This document shows, in pieces, positions 42,169 to 51,276 of a DNA stretch of 64,000 bases. The DNA comes from Streptomyces sp. NBC_01317. GTDB taxonomy: Bacteria; Actinomycetota; Actinomycetes; Streptomycetales; Streptomycetaceae. Under the pieces are notes generated by a model. That model had not been told where the DNA came from. It made no database searches and worked only from the letters and a program-made list of their open reading frames with translations. How positions within the stretch are numbered: position 1 is the first letter of the stretch; every line of letters begins with the position of its first letter. The position numbers and the translations under genes were made by a program. The DNA is taken from contig NZ_CP108393.1 of assembly GCF_035961655.1 (NCBI RefSeq), positions 7,649,501 to 7,713,500 on the forward strand, in the 5' to 3' direction.

Positions 42169-43725
42169 TCAACCACGGCCGGCCCGGGTCGGCTCCCGCC
42201 GCCCCGTGGCCGAACCACCCGCCGTCCGCGTGATGTTGCGTGCCATCCCGCCGAACACCGAGGAATGGAAAGGCGAGATGCCCCACCAGTACGCGTGCCC
42301 CAGCAGCCCTTGCGGATGGAACAGCGCCCGCTGCCGGTACACCGTCACGCCCTTCTCGTCGCGGTCCGCCCGGAGTTCGAGCCAGGCCAGCCCCGGCAGC
42401 CGCATCTCGGCCCGCAGCCGCAGCAGCCGCCCCGGCTCGATCTCCTCCACGCGCCAGAAGTCCAGCGAGTCACCCACCCGCAGGTGCTGCGCGTCCCGCC
42501 GGCCCCGGCGCAGCCCCACCCCGCCGACGAGCCGGTCGAGCCGGCCCCGTACCGCCCAGGCCAGCGGGAACGAGTACCACCCGTTCTCCCCGCCGATGCC
42601 CTCGATGACCCGCCACAGCGACTCCCGGGGCGCGTCCACGGTCAGTTCGCGCTCGTCCGTGTAGAGGCTGCCGCCGGCCCAGTCGGGGTCCGTGGGCAGC
42701 GGATCGCTCGGGGCGCCGGCCACCGAGGCGGACGTCCAGCGGGTGGACACCTGCGCCTCCTGGATACGGCGCAGGGCCAGCTCGGCGGACCGGTCGAAGG
42801 TGAGCGGGCCGCCGGGCGGATCGGGGACGTACCGCGCGATGTCCCTCTCGTGGCACACGACTTCATGGCGCAGCGACTCCGCCAGGGGCCGGGCGATGGA
42901 CGCCGGGACGGGGGTCACCAGGCCGACCCAGTGGCTCGACAGGCGCGGGGTCAGCACCGGTACGGGGACGATGAGGCGCCGGGGGAGTCCGGCGACGGCC
43001 GCGTACCGCTGCATCATGTCGCGGTACGTCAGGATGTCGGCGCCGCCGATGTCGAACGCCCGGTTGACGTCGTCGGGCAGGCGCGCGCACCCGACGAGGT
43101 AGCGGAGCACGTCGCGTACGGCGATGGGCTGGAGGGACGTCCGTACCCAGCTGGGCGTCACCATCACGGGCAGCCGCTCCGTGAGATAGCGGAGCATCTC
43201 GAAGGAGGCCGAGCCCGAGCCGATGATGACGGCGGCGCGCAGGAAGGCGGTCGGCACGCCGGAGTCCAGCAGAATACGGCCGACCTCGGCGCGTGAGCGC
43301 AGATGCGGCGACAGCTCGCCCTCGGGCACGCCTGCGGGCGTGAGCCCGCCCAGATAGACGATCCGCCGGACACCCGCGGCCTTCGCCTGCTGGGCGAACG
43401 TGCGGGCGGCGCGGCGGTCGGTGGCGGCGAAGTCCTGGCCGGTGCCGAGCGCGTGTACGAGGTAGTACGCGACGTCGATGCCCTGGAAGGCGGCCCCGAG
43501 GGAGACGGGGTCGGTGACATCGCCCCGTACGATCTCCGCCCGGCCCGCCCATGGGTGGTCGCGCAGCTTGTCCGGGGTCCGGGCCAGGCAGCGCACCGTG
43601 TGCCCGGCGTCGAGCAGCTCGGGCACCAGCCGGCCGCCGATGTAGCCGGTGGCGCCGGTCACGAGACAGCGCAGTCCCGGTGCCGCCGGCCCGTGGTTCT
43701 CGTCCTGATCAGATACGTCCCTCAT
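42169..43725 (-). CDS. SDR/NAD(P)-binding protein fused to a DUF2867 domain
   Basis: 518 residues. N-terminal extended-SDR/NmrA-like domain: [32 protein letters not shown] (motif at residues 24-30), [34 protein letters not shown]-terminal DUF2867 half from about residue 350: [103 protein letters not shown]. The combination is common in actinobacteria; its substrate is unknown. No catalytic Tyr-x3-Lys is obvious, so it may bind nucleotide and ligand rather than catalyse. Confidence 0.88.
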   Translation of the reverse strand: MRDVSDQDENHGPAAPGLRCLVTGATGYIGGRLVPELLDAGHTVRCLARTPDKLRDHPWAGRAEIVRGDVTDPVSLGAAFQGIDVAYYLVHALGTGQDFAATDRRAARTFAQQAKAAGVRRIVYLGGLTPAGVPEGELSPHLRSRAEVGRILLDSGVPTAFLRAAVIIGSGSASFEMLRYLTERLPVMVTPSWVRTSLQPIAVRDVLRYLVGCARLPDDVNRAFDIGGADILTYRDMMQRYAAVAGLPRRLIVPVPVLTPRLSSHWVGLVTPVPASIARPLAESLRHEVVCHERDIARYVPDPPGGPLTFDRSAELALRRIQEAQVSTRWTSASVAGAPSDPLPTDPDWAGGSLYTDERELTVDAPRESLWRVIEGIGGENGWYSFPLAWAVRGRLDRLVGGVGLRRGRRDAQHLRVGDSLDFWRVEEIEPGRLLRLRAEMRLPGLAWLELRADRDEKGVTVYRQRALFHPQGLLGHAYWWGISPFHSSVFGGMARNITRTAGGSATGRREPTRAGRG

Positions 43726-43811
43726 AGGGTGAGCGTGTGCCCCGGAGCGGCGATCAGCAACGCGGCGTGCGCCGACCGGCTCTTTCGCTCTTCCGGGCTG
43801 TCACACCTTGA

Positions 43812-43894
43812 GGGCCGTCACGGCGTCCGGGCTGTGACACGTGCGGGCCGTCACAGCTTCCGGACCGTCACAGCTTCGGGCCGTCACACCTTCC
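43812..43894. repeat. Five tandem 16-17-bp repeats at the 3' end of dhaM
   Basis: Units start at 43812, 43829, 43845, 43862 and 43878; the best copies read GGGCCGTCACAGCTTCC and GGACCGTCACAGCTTC. The fifth unit contains the dhaM stop codon (43884-43886) on the minus strand. The array fills the gap between dhaM and the SDR-DUF2867 start. Confidence 0.8.
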
Positions 43895-44294
43895 GGTACG
43901 AGTAGGCCTCGGCGGCGGCCGCCTCCACCGCGTCCAGGTTCCCGCCCGCGGACGAGGTGACCACGGCGGCCACCGCGCCCTCCACGAACGGCGCGTCCAG
44001 GAGCCGCGCCCCCGCGGGCAGCTCGTCACCCTCGGCGAGGAGCGCCTTCACCGTCAGTACGGAGCTGCCGAGGTCCGCCAGGATCGCGACACCGGAGCCC
44101 CGGTCCACCCGCGCCGCGGCGGCGGCTATGAGTTCCGAGCTGGTGCCCAGCTCGCCGCCCGGTGTGCCGCCCGCGCCGGCGACCGGGGCGAGGGGGCCGC
44201 CGCCCGCCAGGCCCAGGGCCAGTTCCGCGACGGAATCGGCGACACTCGGGCTGTGCGACACCAGCACGATCCCCACCGGCTTCTCGATGCTCAT
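43884..44294 (-). CDS. dhaM: DhaM, PTS-dependent dihydroxyacetone kinase phosphotransferase subunit (EIIA type)
   Basis: 136 residues from ATG at 44294, overlapping the dhaL stop (ATGA). The N-terminus VGIVLVSHSPSVADSVAELA has the phosphorylatable His14 of mannose-type EIIA. The mid-region GVAILADLGSSVLTVKALL and ending YSYRKV are typical. It takes phosphate from HPr and passes it to DhaL-bound ADP. Only the EIIA domain is present, as is usual in actinobacteria; no HPr or EI domain is fused. The repeat array covers the last codons. Confidence 0.93.
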   Translation of the reverse strand: MSIEKPVGIVLVSHSPSVADSVAELALGLAGGGPLAPVAGAGGTPGGELGTSSELIAAAAARVDRGSGVAILADLGSSVLTVKALLAEGDELPAGARLLDAPFVEGAVAAVVTSSAGGNLDAVEAAAAEAYSYRKV

Positions 44295-44920
44295 GCGGTC
44301 GCCTCCCACGTCTCGGCGAGGGCCGCGAGGAGCAGGGCGGAGGACGTGGCTCCCGGGTCCTGGTGCCCGACGCTCCGTTCGCCCAGATAGCTGGCCCTGC
44401 CCTTGCGCGCCTGGAGCGGTACGGTCGCCAACGCTCCGGCCTCCGCCGCCTCGGCGCCCGCGGCGAACGACGTACCGAGCGCCTCCGTCGCGGGCTCCAG
44501 CGCGTCCAGCATCGTCTTGTCCCCGGCCTTCGCCCCGCCCAGCTGCGCCACGGCCGCCACCCCGGCGGCCAGCGCCTCGGCGAACTGCGCGGGAGTGACC
44601 TCGGCCGCGTCGCCCAGCGCCTTGCCCGTACGCCGCAGCAGGGTGCCGTACAGCGGCCCCGAGGCGCCGCCCACCGTGGAGATCAGCTGCCGTCCCGCCA
44701 GCGTCAGCACGGCGCCGGGCGCCAGCGGCCCCTCCTTCTCCAGGGTGGCCGTGACGGCCCGGAAACCGCGCTGGAGATTCGTACCGTGGTCGGCGTCACC
44801 GATGGCCGAGTCCAGCTCGGTGAGCCGGCCGGCCTCCCTCTCCACCGCCGCGCCCGCGGTCGTCAGCCAGCGGCGGAAGAAGTCGCCGTCGAGCGTGCGG
44901 CCGGATTCCTGATCGGACAT
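44291..44920 (-). CDS. dhaL: DhaL, ADP-binding subunit of dihydroxyacetone kinase
   Basis: 209 residues. LTELDSAIGDADHGTNLQRGF has the Mg-ADP-binding Asp residues (GDADHGTN at 41-48), followed by TLISTVGGASGPLYGTLLRR-type and KAGDKTMLDALEPA signatures. Its ADP is rephosphorylated by DhaM and then phosphorylates dihydroxyacetone held by DhaK. The stop overlaps the dhaM start. ATG at 44920; a GAGG-type site and a 107-base gap to dhaK lie upstream. Confidence 0.93.
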   Translation of the reverse strand: MSDQESGRTLDGDFFRRWLTTAGAAVEREAGRLTELDSAIGDADHGTNLQRGFRAVTATLEKEGPLAPGAVLTLAGRQLISTVGGASGPLYGTLLRRTGKALGDAAEVTPAQFAEALAAGVAAVAQLGGAKAGDKTMLDALEPATEALGTSFAAGAEAAEAGALATVPLQARKGRASYLGERSVGHQDPGATSSALLLAALAETWEATA

Positions 44921-45027
44921 GTGAACTCCTCGCGCGCGCGTCGCGTCCGTGGACGCCTTGCCCCGAACCTATCGGCCTACCGCATGGACCACGCGGGACG
45001 GTCCGGCCATCACGGAACCACCTCTCC

Positions 45028-46020
45028 TCACCGCCCCCAGCGCAGTCCGGCGGTCTCCACCGGCGCGTCGTACAGGCGCAGCAACTCTCCGTCGACCTGG
45101 CACAGGGTGACGGAGCAGCCGGCCATGTCCAGGGAGGTCACGTAGTTCCCGACGAGGGTGCGGGCCACGGTGACGTTCCGCTCGGCGAGCACCCGCTGGA
45201 CCTCCGCGTTGAAGCCGTACAGCTCCAGCAGCGGGGTCGCGCCCATGCCGTTCACCAGGGCCAGTACGGGCCCCTTGGGCCGCAGGTCCTCCAGGACCGC
45301 GTCCACGGCGAAGTCGGCGATCTCGCGGGACGTCATCATCGCGCGCCGCTCGCGCCCCGGCTCCCCGTGGATACCGATGCCCAGCTCCAGCTCCCCGTCG
45401 GGCAGGTCGAAGGTGGGGGTGCCCTTGGCGGGCGTGGTGACCGCGCTGAGGGCGACGCCGAAGGTGCGGGAGCTCTCGTTCACCTGCCGGGCGATCGCCT
45501 CGACCTGGTCGAGGGGCGCCCCCTCCTCGGCGGCGGCGCCGGCCAGCTTCTCGACGAACAGCGTGGCGCCCGTCCCGCGCCGCCCGGCGGTGAAGAGGCT
45601 GTCGGTCACCGCCACGTCGTCGTTGACCAGGACTTTCGCGATCCGGATGCCTTCTTCTTCGGCCAGCTCGGCGGCCATGTCGAAGTTGAGCACGTCACCG
45701 GTGTAGTTCTTCACGATGAACAGCACGCCGGCGCCACTGTCGACGGCGGCGGCGGCGCGGACCATCTGGTCGGGTACAGGAGAGGTGAAGACCTCACCGG
45801 GACAGGCGGCGGACAACATTCCCGGCCCGACGAACCCCCCGTGCAACGGCTCATGCCCGGACCCTCCGCCGGACACCAGCCCCACCTTCCCGGCGACGGG
45901 CGCGTCTCCGCGCACGATGACGCGGTTCTCCACATCCACGGTCAACTCGGGATGCGCCGCCGCCATCCCGCGAAGCGCGTCGGCGACCACGGTCTCGGGC
46001 ACGTTGATCAGCATCTTCAT
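45028..46020 (-). CDS. dhaK: DhaK, dihydroxyacetone-binding subunit
   Basis: 330 residues. Motifs: SGGGSGHEPLHGGFVG (50-65), FIVKNYTGDVLNFDMA, and GIHGEPG with the covalent-hemiaminal His at position 218, matching the known active-site His of E. coli DhaK. Catalyses formation of dihydroxyacetone phosphate with DhaL and DhaM. First gene of the dhaKLM operon. An AGGAGGATC ribosome site precedes ATG 46020. With the glpK-like operon at 17-20 kb, this window has two routes from C3 polyols to DHAP. Confidence 0.95.
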   Translation of the reverse strand: MKMLINVPETVVADALRGMAAAHPELTVDVENRVIVRGDAPVAGKVGLVSGGGSGHEPLHGGFVGPGMLSAACPGEVFTSPVPDQMVRAAAAVDSGAGVLFIVKNYTGDVLNFDMAAELAEEEGIRIAKVLVNDDVAVTDSLFTAGRRGTGATLFVEKLAGAAAEEGAPLDQVEAIARQVNESSRTFGVALSAVTTPAKGTPTFDLPDGELELGIGIHGEPGRERRAMMTSREIADFAVDAVLEDLRPKGPVLALVNGMGATPLLELYGFNAEVQRVLAERNVTVARTLVGNYVTSLDMAGCSVTLCQVDGELLRLYDAPVETAGLRWGR

Positions 46021-46291
46021 GTGATCCTCCTACCAAGGTTAGCGGCTGTGTCTCTGACCGACATACTTGCAGGTCACACCCCACAAGCCCGGTATTTCGA
46101 TCTTGACGGTGCCAGGCACTCCTGCTGCCATCGCCGACACCGCACCCGGTGATGACGCGGCTCAACCATTATCGATCCAACGCCCCCGCACGGCACGACC
46201 TGGACCCAACGAACCACCGTCCCACCCTCCTGGCGCCGCCTCCCCCGAACGCTCACGGAACTGCGTGACCTCGCCCAAGACGACCTAGGAA
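46021..46291. other. dhaK promoter region and unassigned DNA before the CRISPR array
   Basis: The right-hand side of dhaK must contain its promoter. One open frame around 46181-46290 (containing LPRTLTELRDLAQDDL) has coding-like composition, but no start and no recognised relative; it may be a decayed gene end. It merges into the first degenerate CRISPR repeat. Confidence 0.3.
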
Positions 46292-46512
46292 CCGGCAGAC
46301 CCCGCCCAGGCGGGGAGAACACAGGCGCGACCCAGGACACCACCAACGCGGACGGGACGCCCCCCCCCGCTGGCGCGGGAAGGAAGACCGAAAGGCCGTT
46401 GGCCCGTCCGCCGTCGCTGGGCATAACCCCCCAGCTGGCGCGAGGGAAGAGCACATCTCAAGCGCCACGTCCGGATGGGTCGCTGGAACACTCCCGCTGA
46501 CGCGGGAAGCCC
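46292..46512 (-). CRISPR. Degenerate trailer end of the CRISPR array (four decayed repeats)
   Basis: Four repeat-like units at about 46292, 46357, 46422 and 46484 keep the CCCCCGC...GCGGGAAG core but have accumulated substitutions and small indels. Spacing is 65, 65, 62 and then 61 bases, approaching the exact 61-base period of the intact part. The fourth, TGGAACACTCCCGCTGACGC onward, is the best conserved. Spacer-length intervals between them are 32-37 bases. Confidence 0.75.
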
Positions 46513-46544
46513 ATCGTCTACGCCGACGGGATGGTCGGCGATGC

Positions 46545-46817
46545 CGGAACACCCCCGCTCGCGCGGGAAGAACGCCCGGTCCTCCGTCGCGATGCTGGCG
46601 AGCGCCGGAACACCCCCGCTCGCGCGGGAAGAACTTCTCCGTGCTGGGGTGGGGTTCCGCGGGTCACGGAACACCCCCGCTCGCGCGGGAAGAACGCGAG
46701 CGCGTGATCGTTGAGCATGGTGTCGACCGGAACACCCCCGCTCGCGCGGGAAGAACAAGGAGCGGGCGCCGCAGACTTTCGAGCTGATCGGAACACCCCC
46801 GCTCGCGCGGGAAGAAC
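46545..46817 (-). CRISPR. CRISPR array, five identical 29-bp repeats, type I-E-like
   Basis: Repeats at 46545-46573, 46606-46634, 46667-46695, 46728-46756 and 46789-46817. All begin CGGAACACCCCCGC and end GCGCGGGAAGAAC on the plus strand. The four intervening spacers are all exactly 32 bases and unrelated in sequence. On the minus strand the repeat starts GTTCTTCCCGCGCGAGCGGG, with the GTTC...CCCGCGC-N-AGCGGGG pattern of type I-E repeats, so transcription from the right is expected, and the decay on the left is the old end. No cas gene lies in this window. Confidence 0.95.
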
Positions 46818-46905
46818 CCTTCTTGACCTGCGGCTTCAGGAGGGCTTTGCTGTTTCTTTGCTTAGGTCTCTTCGCATCAGGAACATCGTGTCAGACCTCA
46901 GCGCG
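46818..46905 (-). promoter_or_regulatory. Candidate CRISPR leader
   Basis: The sequence to the right of the last intact repeat is more AT-rich than its surroundings (TTTGCTGTTTCTTTGCTTAGG at about 46843-46863 on the plus strand). It lies upstream of the array if read on the minus strand, which is where new spacers and the promoter would be. Inferred from position and composition only. Confidence 0.45.
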
Positions 46906-47391
46906 CACCACTCCCGTGTTGGGTACTTGGCGTGCGGCAGGCGGGTCCTCTAGGGCTCTGTGGACCCCCTGACCAGTCAGATGCTACCCAGGCTCTGTGG
47001 CGAGGGCGGGACCCGCGTATCCGCTCATTTGCTGTGGTGGTGGCGGAGACGTGGCCGCTTGGGTTGTGGGGGGAGATGTGTCGCGGCGGCCAGTGCCGAG
47101 CTCGGCTCCGGAGGTCTTGGTGAGGCGGCGGCGATGAAGGGCGATCCGGCCTTGATTCCTGTGCGGACGGAGCCCGTAAGTGCCGGGTGGTGCTCGTTGT
47201 CGGAGCCGTGCCTGCCGAGGCTGGTGATCACGGACCGGGTTGGGCTGTACGCGTCGCGTTGGGTTGATGGCTCATCCTTGTGCCCTACAACAGCGCGCGG
47301 AGCCCGTGGCTTTGGGCGGGCATCCTCCCGCGTCGCGGGGCGTCGCGGGCTACCGTGGTCCGGAGTTGTCGGAGGAGTCGGGGGTTGTGGC
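46906..47391. other. Non-coding stretch before the STAND gene
   Basis: About 490 bases. A long frame open to 46960 is continuous with the STAND gene but is Trp/Gly/Arg-rich and looks untranslated. A possible hairpin GGGTCC...GGACCC (46943-46967) and GGAGGAG at 47371 are the only local signals. No RNA gene recognised. Confidence 0.35.
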
Positions 47392-49530
47392 GTGATTGAT
47401 CCGCTGTCGGTGTCGGCGGTAGTGGCGTTTCTCGGGGCCGTCGGTGCGGGGATGGCGAACGAGTACGGGCGGCGGCTGAACGAGGCTGTCGGCGGGATGG
47501 TGGCGCGGGTCGCGGGGCGGGAGGTGACGGCTCCGGGTGGGCAGGCCGATCGGGAGGCCGTGGCCCGGGTTCTGGTGGCGGAGGCCCGGCGCGATCCGGG
47601 GCAGGCCCGGCTGCTGGGGTCGTTGATGAGCGGGCTGCCGAATCACCGTACGGCGGAAGGGCCCGCGCCCCAGTCGTTGCGGGCACCTGCCCGGTTCTTC
47701 ACCGACCGCAAAGAAGCGCTGACGCAACTGCGCAGGGAAGCGGGGCGGAAGGCCGACGGCCGGCCGCGTGTGGCGGTTGTCTTCGGGCCTCCGGGCATCG
47801 GCAGCAGCGAGGTCCCCGCCTACTTCGGCGCCCAGGAGGCCCACCGCTACCCCGACGGCACCCTGTACGCGGATCTGCGGGGCGCGTCGGCCGGAACCGC
47901 CCCGACCGCCTCGGTGCTGTTGCGGGACTTCCTCCTGAAACTGCACGTGGCGGCCGAACACATCCCACCCGCCACAGAGGACCGGGCCGCATACTTCCGT
48001 ACGCTCCTGGGCTCCCGGCGCTTACTCGTGGTCCTCGACCACGCCCAGTCCGCCGCCCAGGTCCGACCGCTGATCAGCGGAGCACCCGGCGTGTTCACGA
48101 TCGTGGTGGCCGCGCGTCCGCTGACCGGTCTGGACGCCGTGCCGGTTCCGGTGGGGCCGTTGGCGGACCGGGACGCGCGGCTGCTGCTCGGCGCACTGGT
48201 GAGCAAGCAGACGTTGTCGGCTGCCCGCGCCACACTTCCGGCGGTGCTGGAACGGTGCGCCGGTTCGCCGTTCGCGCTGCGCGCCATGGCCCCGTATCTC
48301 GCGGCTCCAGTTCCCGTGCCTGTCGCCGACGTGGCCGCCAACGGAGATCCCGTCCGCTCGGTCGCCGAGGAGCTGTACCGGCAGTTGGCACCCGACCCGG
48401 CCCGCGTGTACCGCATGGCCTCGCTACGGCCCTGGCCCGCCCTGGCCGCCGCGCCTGTCGCCGCCGCCGCACAGGTGAGCGAGCAGGACGCGGCCCGCAT
48501 GCTGGCGGAGCTGGCCGAGCGGCAGCTGCTGGAGGAACTCGCCGACGCCAGGTACCGCTTCCGCCCCGCCGTCCGCGCGCACGCGCTCGAAGCCGCCGCC
48601 CGCGAGGACGGCCTCGCGCGATGCGCCGCCGCGACGGCCAGGGCCGTGGACTACTACGTACGCCTCGCTGTCCGCGCCGACTTCGCGGCGCTGCGCGAAC
48701 GCCCGCACGTCGACCCGCTGTTCGACGAACTGGGTCCGGGAGAGTACGAGGACGAGGGCGCCGCGATCGCCGCGCTGACCGCCGAGTTGGGCAACCTGGT
48801 GGAAAGCGTGCTGGCCGCCGAGGAGTTCGGGGACTTCGCCACCGCCTGCCGCGGAACCGAGGCGTTGTGGGCCGTCCAGCTCAAGGCCGGCCGCCACGAG
48901 GCCGTACTGCCCGCGCTGCGCGCCGGGACACGCGCCGCCGAACAGCGCTTCCCCGGTACGGAGATGGCGGGCCGGATGCACACCCAACTGGCCTTCGCGC
49001 TGATGGAGACGCCGAGTTGCTACGGCGAGGCCGAACGTGAACTGGAGGCGGCGGCCGAAGCGGAGGAGCGGGCCGGCCACCTCCGGGGCCAGGCGACCGT
49101 GATCGAGTCGCTGGGCCTGCTGCGGTTGCGCCAGTGGCGGTTCGCCGCCGCCCTGGAGTCGTTCGACGCAGCGGGCCGGCTGCTGGACGGCATCGCCGCC
49201 ACCGACCGGGACGCGCAGCATCTGCCACGGGCACGTGCCCTGCTGGAACGCCACCGCGGTCGAGCCCTGCGCGGTCTCGGCCGGTTCGCGCCGGCCCGGC
49301 AACGCCTCGCTGTCGCACTGGAGTTCTTCCGCGCCCCGGACACCGCGGAGCCGTACAACGAGGCCCGCGTGCTGACCGATCAGGCCGAGACCGAGCGCGA
49401 CGCGGGTGACTACACCGCCGCCCTACGGCTGGTCGACGAGGCCGCCGCTATCCTCGGCGGCCAGAAGGCCACGGGGCACCTGGACTCCCTCGATCTCATC
49501 CGCCGGGAGTGCCTGGCCGGTCAGGCGTGA
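47392..49530 (+). CDS. STAND/NB-ARC-like protein with TPR repeats and degenerate Walker A
   Basis: 712 residues from GTG at 47392 (MIDPLSVSAVVAFLGAVGAGM), whose first 20 residues are hydrophobic and could insert in the membrane. The P-loop reads VVFGPPGIGSSEVPAYFG at about 130-147: Lys of GxxGxGK(S/T) is Ser138. Walker B-like RRLLVVLDHAQSA follows, then a winged-helix-like region and a long TPR array (AGHLRGQATVIESLGLLRLRQWRFAAALESFDAAGRLLDG). STAND proteins sense a trigger and oligomerise using ATP; this one may not hydrolyse ATP. Residue 211 is a TTA codon (48022-48024). The last 108 bases overlap the convergent TagF-like gene. Confidence 0.85.
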   Translation: MIDPLSVSAVVAFLGAVGAGMANEYGRRLNEAVGGMVARVAGREVTAPGGQADREAVARVLVAEARRDPGQARLLGSLMSGLPNHRTAEGPAPQSLRAPARFFTDRKEALTQLRREAGRKADGRPRVAVVFGPPGIGSSEVPAYFGAQEAHRYPDGTLYADLRGASAGTAPTASVLLRDFLLKLHVAAEHIPPATEDRAAYFRTLLGSRRLLVVLDHAQSAAQVRPLISGAPGVFTIVVAARPLTGLDAVPVPVGPLADRDARLLLGALVSKQTLSAARATLPAVLERCAGSPFALRAMAPYLAAPVPVPVADVAANGDPVRSVAEELYRQLAPDPARVYRMASLRPWPALAAAPVAAAAQVSEQDAARMLAELAERQLLEELADARYRFRPAVRAHALEAAAREDGLARCAAATARAVDYYVRLAVRADFAALRERPHVDPLFDELGPGEYEDEGAAIAALTAELGNLVESVLAAEEFGDFATACRGTEALWAVQLKAGRHEAVLPALRAGTRAAEQRFPGTEMAGRMHTQLAFALMETPSCYGEAERELEAAAEAEERAGHLRGQATVIESLGLLRLRQWRFAAALESFDAAGRLLDGIAATDRDAQHLPRARALLERHRGRALRGLGRFAPARQRLAVALEFFRAPDTAEPYNEARVLTDQAETERDAGDYTAALRLVDEAAAILGGQKATGHLDSLDLIRRECLAGQA

Positions 49531-51276
49531 GCGGATCCGGTGTTCACTCGCCCCCGTACGGACGGTGATGTCGCCCGGTGCGCCGAGCGCGACGATCGCA
49601 CCGGCCGCACCGGCGGCCAAGTGGGCAAAGAACGCCGACGCGTACAGGGCGGGGTCGGCGCCGGCGCCGGGGCGGGCGGTGAGTTCGCTCGTCAGACCGT
49701 CGCGGTGCCGGACCGTACAGGCATGGGGACCGGTGACGTACGCGGCCAGGGAGCAGCCCGGGTAGCGGTCGAGGATCTCGGCCGCCCACTGCCGCGGTGC
49801 GCCGAGGCGGGGATCGTACGGTTCGCCCTGACGCCAGATCAGGTCGGCGAGCTCCAGCATGCCGGGGTCGAGGGTGTCCTCGTGCACGGCCAGATGGCCG
49901 TCACCCGGGCCGCCGGGCTCGGCAGGGGGCTCGGAGAAGCGGCGGACCTCGATCACACCGTCGTCGCCGACACGGGTGATGACGCGTAGCGGCGCGGTGT
50001 GCGGGATGGGTTCGTACGGAGGCAGGGGCAGCGGGTCGAGCAGCGCGGGTCCGGGGGGTTCCGGGATGCCGATCAGGCCGTAGAACAGCTCCCTCAGCAG
50101 CGCCCCCGACCGGCCCGGCGCCGACGTGGTCATCTCCGCCGGCGCGGGGAGCGGCCGGTGGGTGGCCAGTTGGTGTTCCACCTGCGGAAGCAGCGGCGCG
50201 TACGGGTCGAGCCGGGGAGCCGTACGGACGAACCCGGCGACGGGCGAGGTCGGGCCAAGGCCGTCCAGGGACGCCGACCCGAGCAGGACGGGCGTCCCCA
50301 GGGCGGCGGCGTAGTAACTGACCGAGCCGAAGTCGCCGATCACCAGGTCCGCGGCGATCAGCGCCTGCCGCCAGCCGTCCAGCGGATCCACGAGCGCCAG
50401 ACCCGCCCGTACGGCCCGGTCCAGCCAGAGCCGTACCTGCCCGGGGCCGTGCGCGGCCCAGATGTTCGGGTGGAGCACGGCCGCGGTCCGGTACTCGTCC
50501 ACGGGCAGATCCGATGCCAACGTCCGCAGCAGCAGGGGCAGTACGTCATCGGATCCACGGTCCCCGAACAACGAATCCGGATTCCAGGTGGAGTTCAGCA
50601 GCACCAGCCGTTGGCCCGGCCGTACCCCCAGCGCCCTGCGGTACCGCTCCCGGTGGTGCCGGGCCGCCAGCATCCGGTCGAAGCACGGGTCACCACCGAG
50701 CACCGCCGCAGGAACGGCCTCGGGACAGGCGACGCCCAACCGCTCGATCTGCTCGGGATGCGAGAACACCATCGCGTCCGCGACCGGTACGCCGTCGGCC
50801 AGCACCCATTCCGGCGCCATTCCGAACAGCGGATCGCCGAGCACCGGATTCTCGGTCGCCGGATTCCCGGTCGTCCTTCGGAGCGTCTTGTTGTATCCAG
50901 TTCCATGCGAAACGATGACTAACTGCCCGCGAATCTCAGCGAGTTGGCCCCCGAGACTGGCCGAGAGCGCAAGGTCCACCGGCGTACTCACCGCTTGTTC
51001 CCAAGGCAGCACCGGCACGCCGATCGAGTCGAGCAGTTCCGTCACACCGCTCTGGAAGGGCGACGAACCCGTGCAGGTCGCGAGCAGCTGAACCCGCAGA
51101 TCGTCGCGGAAGAGGGGGAGCAGATCGAGGAGGCGGGTCGCGGCTGTGACGTTGTGCACGACCAGCAGCACCCGCCGGCACCGCCCCCGAGTGGCCCATC
51201 GACTCGCTTCGTCCCCCACCGGCACCCGTACCCATTCCCGCGAGCGTTCCGCCACCGGCCTCACCCCCCTCACCAC
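49423..51276 (-). CDS. Glycosyl/glycerophosphotransferase-like protein (TagF-type GT-B fold)
   Basis: 617 residues from GTG at 51276 (GTG at 51273 or 51264 also possible; GGGAG is upstream). VLLVVHNVTAATRLLDLLPLF, QLVIVSHGTGYNK, VLLNSTWNPDSLFG, AVLHPNIWAAHGPG and ADLVIGDFGSVSYYAAALGTPVLL correspond to the conserved positions of CDP-glycerol glycerophosphotransferases (His of HGT, the LHP motif, and the D-(Y/F)-(S/G)-S-V loop). The C-terminal 200 residues are a separate, unassigned domain. Possible role in wall or surface polymer synthesis. Residue 119 is a TTA codon (plus-strand taa at 50920-50922). Its 3' end overlaps the STAND gene. Confidence 0.72.
   Translation of the reverse strand: MVRGVRPVAERSREWVRVPVGDEASRWATRGRCRRVLLVVHNVTAATRLLDLLPLFRDDLRVQLLATCTGSSPFQSGVTELLDSIGVPVLPWEQAVSTPVDLALSASLGGQLAEIRGQLVIVSHGTGYNKTLRRTTGNPATENPVLGDPLFGMAPEWVLADGVPVADAMVFSHPEQIERLGVACPEAVPAAVLGGDPCFDRMLAARHHRERYRRALGVRPGQRLVLLNSTWNPDSLFGDRGSDDVLPLLLRTLASDLPVDEYRTAAVLHPNIWAAHGPGQVRLWLDRAVRAGLALVDPLDGWRQALIAADLVIGDFGSVSYYAAALGTPVLLGSASLDGLGPTSPVAGFVRTAPRLDPYAPLLPQVEHQLATHRPLPAPAEMTTSAPGRSGALLRELFYGLIGIPEPPGPALLDPLPLPPYEPIPHTAPLRVITRVGDDGVIEVRRFSEPPAEPGGPGDGHLAVHEDTLDPGMLELADLIWRQGEPYDPRLGAPRQWAAEILDRYPGCSLAAYVTGPHACTVRHRDGLTSELTARPGAGADPALYASAFFAHLAAGAAGAIVALGAPGDITVRTGASEHRIRSRLTGQALPADEIEGVQVPRGLLAAEDSGGLVDQP

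Noticed and set aside
46181..46290. Frame with LPRTLTELRDLAQDDL upstream of the array
   Set aside because: No start codon or recognisable relative, not cas2 as first suspected; kept only as a possible relic.
46253..46796. Minus-strand open frames rich in PRERGCSG and ARAGVF repeats
   Set aside because: They are the CRISPR repeats read in frame; 61-base periodic, no ribosome sites.
46960..47391. Longer STAND protein start at 46960
   Set aside because: The first 144 codons are Trp/Arg/Gly-rich with no family resemblance; GTG at 47392 gives a clean start.
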